From positions 1 through 5,105 of the forward strand of contig PIVH01000723.1 of NCBI GenBank assembly GCA_003354225.1: a stretch of DNA of 5,105 bases, written 5' to 3'. The notes beneath the pieces are model-generated. The model was given only the letters and a program-made list of their open reading frames with translations. It made no database searches and had not been told where the DNA came from. The first letter of the stretch is position 1, and every line of letters begins with the position of its first letter. This DNA is from Globobulimina sp. (taxonomy: Eukaryota > Foraminifera > Rotaliida). The translations under genes were made by a program, and so were the position numbers. Positions 1 to 5,105 of the stretch are shown here, piece by piece.

Positions 1-16
1 CATGTTATACTTATAC

Positions 17-27
17 AAATATATATA
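17..27 (+). promoter_or_regulatory. TATA-like AT tract, copy A
   Basis: An alternating AT run (AATATATATA) immediately precedes the conserved CATCGGAC of the upstream block. The same arrangement is seen in the second copy. A TATA-box role is plausible from position, with initiation perhaps 25-35 nt downstream in the conserved TTCAGACATATTGG region. AT runs are common in such a genome, so this is weak alone. Confidence 0.25.
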
Positions 28-67
28 CATCGGACCTGTGACTTGGCTTCAGACATATTGGTATTGT

Positions 68-82
68 GCAGGTAAAACCTGC
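68..82. repeat. Perfect palindrome GCAGGT-AAA-ACCTGC, copy A
   Basis: Six-base arms (68-73 and 77-82) flank an AAA spacer. The identical 15 nt recurs at 4817-4831. It could be a binding site for a dimeric transcription factor or form a small hairpin in RNA. It also contains CAG|GTAAAA, which resembles a splice donor. A degenerate relative lies at 99-114. Confidence 0.7.
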
Positions 83-122
83 TTTGTGTCTTTTACTTGG
101 CGGTAGAACCTGCCTCACAAAG
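82..122. repeat. Nested inverted repeat / potential hairpin in 5' flank
   Basis: An outer 7-bp stem pairs CTTTGTG (82-88) with CACAAAG (116-122). Inside it GGCGGT (99-104) pairs with ACCTGCC (108-114) if one T is bulged, leaving an AGA loop. The inner unit matches the upstream palindrome at 12 of 15 positions (99-113), so it may be a decayed second copy. The second upstream block lacks this segment. If transcribed it would be a hairpin in the 5' UTR of the aminopeptidase mRNA. Confidence 0.45.
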
Positions 123-140
123 ACGGTGGGATTGAAAATG
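120..140 (+). repeat. Conserved 21-nt downstream block, copy A
   Basis: It aligns without gaps to 4854-4874, with 17 of 21 identical. All four differences are transitions, and both copies end in TTGAAAATG. It lies 37 nt after the palindrome here and 22 nt after it in the other copy, so it appears to be the second part of the same composite upstream element. Confidence 0.5.
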
Positions 141-168
141 AGTTAGTAAGATGTTTTCGTACCTTTAA
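138..168 (+). other. Two minimal upstream ORFs (138-146 and 151-168)
   Basis: ATG-AGT-TAG (138-146) and a five-codon ORF with a TAA stop (151-168) precede the assigned start at 176, neither in its frame. They matter only if transcription begins upstream of 138. In that case they would tend to lower initiation at the main ATG. The first of the two ATGs falls in the conserved TTGAAAATG shared with the other block. Confidence 0.3.
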
Positions 169-175
169 CTTTAAC

Positions 176-3100
176 ATGGCTTCGTTGCTTTACCCAGTAG
201 CTGACTTTCTGTTAATTTATCATTTGCAACATATTGTCCAAAGCCAAGAATCATATCGCTTACCAACAACAATCAGACCCATCCATTATGACTTAGACTT
301 CTTTCCCAAATTTACAGCACCAACTTACGAATTAGATGGTTACAGCCAAATACTAATAAATGTATCTCGGAAACATGTAGAAAATGAAGATATTGATTTA
401 TTAGAATCGCCATTCTCCATTCAAATGAACATTGGTCCAAATATGAGCATCATTGAGAGCCACCTCAATTTCACAGAATTGAACCACACAAATATTACAC
501 AATTAGTTGAGCTCCGACAATATAGCCCAACCACAGAAATTGTAACATTTTATTACAATGTTACCAATCAACAAATATTGAACCATTTAACAAATAATAA
601 TTCATCGCATCCATCAACATACATATTATGCCATTTACATTTCCAATTTGCATATCAAATGAAACGAGCTGGTTTACGAGGACTATATGTCAGTAGTTAT
701 CACTATGAATCCACGAACATTACCGTACGAAATGCTGTTTCATCCTTTGCTTTGCAGTACGCACGATACGCCTTTCCATGTTATGTCTCTCTTCCATCCA
801 TAACACAGATTTATAGTTTACTCACTTTGATGGCACACAAAAGGTTTTGACGAACCTGCATTCAAAGCGGAATTTGATATTGATATCTACGGACCAATTA
901 ATACCACCATATTATCCAACGCCGCAATTGAAACAGAAACCGCGCAAAGCCGTTTTGTGAGTGCCTGTACATATCAATATATTAATGGCGAAGCGCATCA
1001 ATGCAAAGATGTCAAATTTGAGACAACGCCGATAATGAGCACATATATTATCTCACTTATTATTGGATCGTATGACAGCATTTCTGCAGTTGACTCAAAT
1101 GGTATTATTCAAAGTGTTTATGTACCGATCGATGAAAGTGAGCATGGACAGTTTGCGTTGAATGCTGGCTTGCAAATCTTGCCATACTTTGAGGAGATTC
1201 TTGATTTCCAATATCCATTGACTAAGATGGACAATATTGCATTGACACAATTTTCATGGGGCGCATTAGGTACGTATTGTATGTGCAATTTATTCAATTG
1301 TGTATATTCACAAAAATGAATTAAACAGAAAATTTCGGAGCCATCGTATATAGAAAATTATCATTACTGAGTGAGGTTGAAAGCAGTGATCGGCAGTTAG
1401 CCAGCATTGCCACTCTTGTGTCTCACGAATATGCGCATCAATGGTTTGGAAATACTGTGACCTGCGCCTGGTGGGATGATACTTGGCTGAATGAAGGGTT
1501 TGCGTCATTTTTCGGTTATGAAGCCGCGCATATATTTTACCCAAATCTATTGATTTATAGTACCTTTCTAACTGCGATAAATGGTTTGATGATGAGTGAT
1601 GCCTCGATTTTTGTTGCCAGCACCATTGGCGTTGACGTAGAGAGTCAAAGTGATGTATTGGATATGTTTGGTGGCTTACAATATGTGAGGGGCGGTGCTA
1701 TAATACGAATGTTGCAGGGATTTATGGGCAATGCGTCATTTTATGGAGCATTACGAGAATATATTGCAACGTATCAATATAATATTGCTACGTCAGCCGA
1801 TTTATTTGCTATATTGGATATGTACACAGCAAACAGTGGAGTGATGGCGGAATCGTTTACGAAACAAGCTGGAATTCCTGTGGTTTATATGAATATTGAC
1901 AGTAAAACAAGTGAAGAGATAACACTTAAATTAAGACAACAAAGATTGGTAAAGGAAGGTCCAAGTTTCTATGCGAATGATACAAATGGGAAAGATTATG
2001 GTTACAGTAACTTTTCCAGATATTTTGATGGAGAATTAATTGAACAATTTGCGAAACAAAAATGGTGGATTCCAGTGAAAATCGAGACTGTGTCGGATAA
2101 TAAAACCGAAATTAATGCATTAATGAATGAGAGGGAATATTCAATTTCATTTGATAGAGTCACTGATGGTATGTATAATGAATATTATTTATTGAATAGC
2201 GGATTGAAGAGTTATTTTCGTGTTCATTATGATAATGAGTTATTAGCTATGATTAAAGAGTCATGGCATTCGTTATCATTTTGGAGTCAATTTAATATAA
2301 TTACAGATCGATATGAATTAATGGCATATAGCTATGCATCGAGTGTATCATATTTACAATTATTGAAAGATATTATTGATGAAAATGACAATGAATATGA
2401 TTATTTATCATATATTGTGTGGAATATTATAATTGATTCATTTTATACTATTGATGATCGGCTTTGTGTTTCGGATTCAAAGTCAAATGATAAAACGTTG
2501 CAAGCTTTTAGGCGATTTGCAAAACAATTATTGAAACCTGTGTATGTAGATTTGAATGGCTATGACATTGACGAAGCGGATGATACAAATATTTTAAATT
2601 TGCGCAATTCTGTCATTATGGCATTGCTTCGATTTCAGGATGAAAATGTCATTAAAGTTGGAGTTGATATATTGAATGATTTGGATGAGATAATCGTGGA
2701 TGAATTTGGTCAAATTAAAGGAATAAATGGTAATATATTGCAAGCTGTAATTACTGCAGCCATTGCCTCAATGGATAAAGATTTTTATCATTTATTGTTT
2801 GCTTTATATGGTAAAAGTGATGGTGTTCAAAGAGGTTACATTCGCTTTGCGTGGAGCACATTATATTGGAATAAAGATATTGTAATGGAAACATATGAAT
2901 ATATTTTGAGGGGACATGCGGTGAACGGCACAATATTTGAGTTTTCACCGAGTGATAAAGTGAATGGATTGAATAATTTGGCGAGCTGTACAGCGAATGG
3001 ATATGTTTGGGATGGATTGGGAGCTGATAATAATAATAGTTTTAATGGAACAGACTGGCAAATGTTATTTGAGGCAGGATCGAGTATTAATACTTTAATT

Positions 3101-3493
3101 CGAATGGTTGACACATTTGCGACAAGCAATAGATATGATGAAGTTTATAGGTTTTATTATGGAGAGAATGGTGCTTTACATAGAAATGAAAATAGTGAAA
3201 GAGTGATTAATCAAACTTTAGAAAGTATTGCAATGAATACAATGTGGATAATAAATAATCGACAAGAAATGGAGGAATATTTGGTTGAGGATGGTGATGA
3301 GGGATTGGAAGCGTATAAAATTGTATTTATTGTGGTTGGATGCATATTGTTTTGTATTATATTGTTTATACTGTTTTATTATTGCAAAAAAAGAAAAAGA
3401 AAAAGAACAGCAAACTTTAAACCTTATGCACAAATGACTTCTGATATTGATATTGGACATGGATATGGTGCTACTCATACAACTCGTAATTAA
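176..3493 (+). CDS. M1-family zinc aminopeptidase, C-terminally membrane-anchored (3 exons)
   Basis: Coding exons are 176-779, 844-1269 and 1329-3493, which join to 1064 codons plus a TAA stop. The family removes N-terminal residues from peptides by zinc catalysis. Visible motifs are AFPCFDEP (about 199-206), the exopeptidase motif as GALEN (341-345), the zinc site HEYAH (376-380) with the third ligand in NEGFA (E399, 18 residues later), and a YVRGG tyrosine (Y462) where the family has its transition-state Tyr. An ERAP1-like C-terminal domain should follow from about 600 to 960. The hydrophobic start (residues 3-16) suggests a signal sequence. At least nine N-glycosylation sequons lie in residues 62-181. 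A 22-residue hydrophobic segment (1008-1029) precedes a basic tail with KKRKRKR. I infer a type I ectoenzyme or secretory-pathway enzyme. Most animal M1 ectoenzymes instead have an N-terminal anchor. ATG 176 is the first in-frame ATG after the TAG at 104. The exact subfamily is not assigned. Confidence 0.95.
780..843 (+). other. Intron 1 of aminopeptidase gene (64 nt, phase 1)
   Basis: The boundaries are GTTATGT and CAAAAG. Joining T779 to GT844-845 makes a Cys codon and restores the family motif PCFDEP. Reading through gives a TGA at 848-850. The removed segment encodes nothing resembling M1 proteins, while residues on both sides do. A short intron in a phase-1 position is consistent with intron 2. 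Confidence 0.93.
1270..1328 (+). other. Intron 2 of aminopeptidase gene (59 nt, phase 1)
   Basis: The boundaries are GTACGT and AAACAG. Joining G1269 to AA1329-1330 makes the Glu codon of the exopeptidase motif (GALEN) and brings the downstream HEXXH exon into frame. Retention meets TGA at 1317-1319. The TTCAC or ATTAAAC stretch near the 3' end could hold the branch point, but I cannot choose between them. Confidence 0.95.
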
Positions 3494-3514
3494 ATATTGA
3501 ATTTTTCACACTAA
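3494..3514. other. 21-nt convergent intergenic gap
   Basis: Only 21 nt separate the TAA of the aminopeptidase from the TGA of the GTPase gene on the opposite strand. Both 3' UTRs and poly(A) signals must therefore lie inside, or end against, the neighbouring coding sequence. ATTAAA at 3489-3494 overlaps the aminopeptidase stop. For the opposite strand an AATAAA is present at 3380-3375, within the codons of the aminopeptidase anchor. Such hexamers are frequent by chance in this base composition, so both are tentative. Confidence 0.6.
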
Positions 3515-4708
3515 TCAAACAAAAATGGAATCAAATCCAAGTTGCAATATCTGTTCATTTAAATACTTACCAATCACAACCATTTTGCATAAGCATGCTT
3601 GTTTGTTATTATTATTATTGTCGATCCATTTTGTATTTCCTTGTTCAATTTCATATAAATCTTGCACAGCTGATAAATAATGATTGCTTCCATCCTTTGT
3701 CGGCAAAACTGCCTTCATTCGATAAATATCCATTTTATTGTCATTTGAATTGTCATTATCATTGCTTTTATTCTCTGCATCGTTGGTTTCTTGATATTGA
3801 TACTGATCATTCCATAATAACTCACTGAGCCAATCATTGACCTTATCCAAATCAACACATTTCTCGACACATTCCATATTAAAACTTTTTATATTCGCAT
3901 CGTGTGCACAGATCATATGATTCATGTCCTCATTCTCTTTGTTTTCCACTTCTTTATCAATGATAATATTGTTTTGTTTCAATAACATATCAAAGTTTGG
4001 TGGCTTAATAATATCATATGCGCGAATATAGAGCACCTCCGATAATTTATCAATTTTCGACCTTTCTGTGATTAAAATCTGTCCGACATTATTTATCGAA
4101 TGAATGAGTGACTGCAACTTATCCAAATCTGTCTGATTTTGGATTAAATCTTTTTTATTTATCAATATTTTGTCGGCGTAGGCAATTTGATGAATGATCT
4201 GCAATGATTGTTTGTCATTCACTCTCTCATCATCAGTATCCTTCAAATATGCTGTCAAATATTTGCCATCCACAACAGACAATACTCCATCTAAATAAAT
4301 TGAGGATTCTAAGTCCTGATCGATCCAAAACATTGAGATTATTTTTGCAGGATCAGCCATTCCGGAACATTCTAATAAAATATAATTATATTTCTTCTGT
4401 GATGCTAACTGTTCCACCGCCAATGCAAAATTATCACGAACAGAACAACAAACGCATCCATTTGCGAGTTCCACCACATTTGTGAATATTGCACCATCTG
4501 AGCCGGACATAAATGCATCTTCGACACCGTTGCTTGAATCACCAAATTCGTTTTGTATTATGGCCACTTTCTTATTCTCATTAATTAATAATTGTAATAG
4601 GTTGTTGATTAAAGTGGTTTTGCCAGAGCCTAAGAATCCAGTCACAATGGTTAATGGAATCACTTCTTGCTCTTCTGTTTGCGGCAAATCAGTAGAAACA
4701 ACTGCCAT
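3515..4708 (-). CDS. ZNG1: COG0523 GTPase zinc chaperone, ZNG1/CBWD type
   Basis: This is an intronless gene of 397 codons ending in TGA. It encodes a G3E-family GTPase of the CobW/COG0523 group. Walker A is GFLGSGKTT (24-32), NEFG lies at 53-56, the metal-binding CXCC is C85-V-C87-C88, the switch/Walker B region is ECSGMADP (113-120), and NKKD (184-187) gives guanine specificity. The segment around 126-150 (SMFWID, YLDG, VVDGKY) is typical of eukaryotic CBWD proteins. The CobW C-terminal domain runs from about 327 to 395 after an Asn/Asp-rich linker (308-325). Eukaryotic ZNG1 uses GTP hydrolysis to deliver zinc to methionine aminopeptidase 1 in the cytosol. The N-terminal CPELVPI-type docking motif known from ZNG1 is not visible here, so the client is uncertain. 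The first ATG is set by an in-frame TGA at 4720-4718, 9 nt upstream. It converges on the aminopeptidase gene and diverges from the third gene. Confidence 0.9.
   Translation of the reverse strand: MAVVSTDLPQTEEQEVIPLTIVTGFLGSGKTTLINNLLQLLINENKKVAIIQNEFGDSSNGVEDAFMSGSDGAIFTNVVELANGCVCCSVRDNFALAVEQLASQKKYNYILLECSGMADPAKIISMFWIDQDLESSIYLDGVLSVVDGKYLTAYLKDTDDERVNDKQSLQIIHQIAYADKILINKKDLIQNQTDLDKLQSLIHSINNVGQILITERSKIDKLSEVLYIRAYDIIKPPNFDMLLKQNNIIIDKEVENKENEDMNHMICAHDANIKSFNMECVEKCVDLDKVNDWLSELLWNDQYQYQETNDAENKSNDNDNSNDNKMDIYRMKAVLPTKDGSNHYLSAVQDLYEIEQGNTKWIDNNNNNKQACLCKMVVIGKYLNEQILQLGFDSIFV
3605..3619. repeat. Trinucleotide run encoding Asn tract
   Basis: This short TTA-type run on the plus strand reads on the coding strand as one AAC and four AAT codons. 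It gives five Asn residues (364-368) in the C-terminal domain of the GTPase, between the conserved Trp361 region and the VVIGKYLN strand. It probably sits in a surface loop. The number of repeats could vary between strains. Confidence 0.6.
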
Positions 4709-4756
4709 GTAATGCCTTCAAAACTTTTAACGGAAAGTCAATTAGTTTACTTTACT

Positions 4757-4831
4757 ACAAATATATAATATACATCGGACATGTGGCTTGGCTTCGATCA
4801 GACATATTGGTATTGCGCAGGTAAAACCTGC
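4757..4831 (+). promoter_or_regulatory. Conserved upstream block, copy B (5' of third gene)
   Basis: It repeats 15-82 in the same orientation, starting ACAAATATATA and ending in the palindrome. It carries an extra GATC (4796-4799) and three extra bases in the AT tract. It lies in the divergent gap, reading toward the third gene and about 160 nt from its ATG, nearly the same spacing as copy A. Its AT tract (4759-4772) also sits about 50-65 nt upstream of the GTPase ATG on the other strand, so it could serve both directions. Confidence 0.6.
4817..4831. repeat. Perfect palindrome GCAGGT-AAA-ACCTGC, copy B
   Basis: This is identical base for base to 68-82, with arms at 4817-4822 and 4826-4831. 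The base just before it differs between copies (C here, T there), and so does the base just after, so the palindrome is exactly the unit kept unchanged at this end of the block. Confidence 0.7.
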
Positions 4832-4853
4832 CTTGAAAATGATATATTGCGTT

Positions 4854-4874
4854 AAGACGACAGGGTTGAAAATG
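4854..4874 (+). repeat. Conserved 21-nt downstream block, copy B
   Basis: It aligns to 120-140 with 17 of 21 identical and only transitions between them. It ends in the same TTGAAAATG. Here that ATG (4872-4874) opens a 30-codon ORF running to 4964, out of frame with the assigned downstream start. Confidence 0.5.
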
Positions 4875-4964
4875 GTCGATAAAAATTACCCACTGCGGAG
4901 TCTGCACCTTGAAAAAAACCCGCTAATCAGTAATGTCAACAGAAGCAACACCAAACGCATTTGA
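4872..4964 (+). other. 30-codon upstream ORF overlapping start of third gene
   Basis: It opens at the ATG of the conserved TTGAAAATG and ends at a TGA inside the third gene, in another frame. The product (beginning MVDKNYPLRS) resembles nothing I know. If transcription starts upstream it would compete with initiation at 4933. If the leader is spliced it would be removed. It is more likely regulatory or irrelevant than a real protein. Confidence 0.2.
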
Positions 4965-5105
4965 AGCAGGTGATGATGCAGAATTGTCAGAGTCTGGCAG
5001 TGAAACCGAATGGATTGATACAGACACGTCTTCTTGGGCTCGTCCATCTGGGTTGGTAGCAAAACATTTTAAAGAAGATGCTCAGGACAATGAAACACTT
5101 TACAT
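4933..5105 (+). CDS. Unrecognised protein, 5' end only (57 codons, cut by window edge)
   Basis: An ATG at 4933 opens a frame that stays clear to the last base. The first 57 residues are acidic and rich in Ser/Thr/Asp/Glu (MSTEATPNAF, then SESGSETEW and DTDTSSWARP), as in a disordered N-terminal tail. No domain or signal sequence is visible and I do not recognise the family. Support for coding comes from the open frame, its codon-like composition, which is less AT-rich than the flank, and the conserved upstream block at a spacing like that of the aminopeptidase gene. The true start could differ if the 5' region is spliced. Confidence 0.5.
   Translation, partial: MSTEATPNAFEAGDDAELSESGSETEWIDTDTSSWARPSGLVAKHFKEDAQDNETLY

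Larger units (their letters stand above)
15..82 (+). promoter_or_regulatory. Conserved upstream block, copy A (5' of aminopeptidase gene)
   Basis: This stretch matches positions 4757-4831 in the same orientation. It opens with ACAAATATATA and ends with a perfect palindrome. From 26 to 82 the match is 54 of 57 bases; differences are C36/A, A41/G and T67/C, plus a GATC present only in the other copy after the GGCTTC. A 3-nt indel lies in the AT tract. Each copy sits roughly 150-160 nt upstream of the first ATG of a plus-strand gene, and those genes encode unrelated proteins. That placement suggests a core promoter or 5' leader module. A dispersed repeat is the alternative. The similarity is seen directly; the function is inferred. 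Confidence 0.6.
4709..4932. promoter_or_regulatory. Divergent intergenic region, GTPase / third gene
   Basis: This 224-nt gap lies between the ATG of the minus-strand GTPase gene and the first plus-strand ATG of the next gene. It must carry the promoters of both. The part nearest the GTPase (4709-4756) has no recognisable motif. The rest holds the second copy of the conserved upstream block, its palindrome, the 21-nt block, and a 58-nt stretch before the ATG with an A run (4912-4918) and a CTAATCAG that could be a splice acceptor. Confidence 0.65.

Noticed and set aside
26-140. Upstream block as a spliced-leader or U-type snRNA gene
   Set aside because: A donor-like GT follows a conserved stretch, but I see no Sm-site, no conserved snRNA core and no terminator run. 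Position upstream of genes fits a promoter or leader better.
1308-1544. Minus-strand open frame across intron 2 and the zinc-site exon
   Set aside because: It lies antisense to the conserved HEXXH region and has no recognisable protein features. It is a shadow of the aminopeptidase.
2751-3478. Three minus-strand open frames inside the aminopeptidase 3' half
   Set aside because: They overlap one another and the real gene, look like antisense of AT-rich coding sequence, and match no family I know.
3551-3570. GTAAGT...AACAG on the minus strand, resembling a 20-nt intron near the GTPase C-terminus
   Set aside because: It is far too short compared with the 59 and 64 nt introns here, and read through it encodes GKYLNEQ, which fits the CobW C-terminal domain. 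Removal would shift the frame.
3595-4712. Plus-strand open frames opposite the GTPase gene
   Set aside because: All are antisense to a clearly conserved protein and show no domain or coding character of their own.
4783-4801. Resemblance to tRNA A/B boxes (TGGCTTGG, GCTTCGATC) in copy B
   Set aside because: Match is partial, the GATC is absent from copy A, and no cloverleaf can be drawn.
4895-4905. Small inverted repeat GCGGA/TCTGC before the third gene
   Set aside because: It needs a G-T pair and leaves a one-base loop, so it is not a credible hairpin.
15-5105. Tandem duplication of the whole aminopeptidase unit
   Set aside because: Sequence after copy B does not resemble the aminopeptidase start. 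Only the upstream element is shared.

Overview
The window is compact nuclear DNA from a eukaryote, most likely a unicellular one. It is AT-rich. One gene has two short GT-AG introns (64 and 59 nt), intergenic gaps are 21 and 224 nt, and both complete genes use the standard code (TAA and TGA stops). Low-complexity Asn/Asp tracts occur in one protein. I cannot name the lineage from the sequence. I see no prokaryotic operon signals, mobile-element genes, CRISPR or structural RNA genes.

Layout. (1) Positions 1-175 are a 5' flank holding an AT tract, a conserved block (15-82), a perfect 15-nt palindrome, a nested hairpin and two tiny upstream ORFs. (2) Positions 176-3493 (+) are a three-exon gene for an M1-family, gluzincin-type zinc aminopeptidase of 1064 residues. 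Its active site is complete, it has a probable N-terminal signal sequence and a C-terminal membrane anchor with a basic tail. (3) Positions 3515-4708 (-) are an intronless, convergent gene for a COG0523 zinc-chaperone GTPase of the ZNG1/CBWD type, 397 residues. Its stop lies 21 nt from the aminopeptidase stop. (4) Positions 4709-4932 are a divergent intergenic gap holding a second copy of the 5' block. (5) Positions 4933-5105 (+) are the first 57 codons of an unrecognised acidic protein, cut by the window end.

The most notable signal is non-coding. About 57 nt upstream of the aminopeptidase (26-82) recur upstream of the third gene (4771-4831) at 54/57 identity plus one 4-nt indel. Both copies end in the palindrome GCAGGTAAAACCTGC. 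A second 21-nt block, differing only by transitions, follows 37 or 22 nt downstream in the same order. The coding sequences after the two copies are unrelated, so this looks like a shared promoter or leader module, or a dispersed repeat, rather than duplicated genes.

The two complete genes are loosely linked by zinc: one uses Zn as the catalytic metal of a secreted or membrane peptidase, the other is a cytosolic Zn-delivery GTPase. Their convergent order gives no evidence of co-regulation. This is otherwise an ordinary housekeeping region. I did not find a clear new biological system beyond the shared upstream element.
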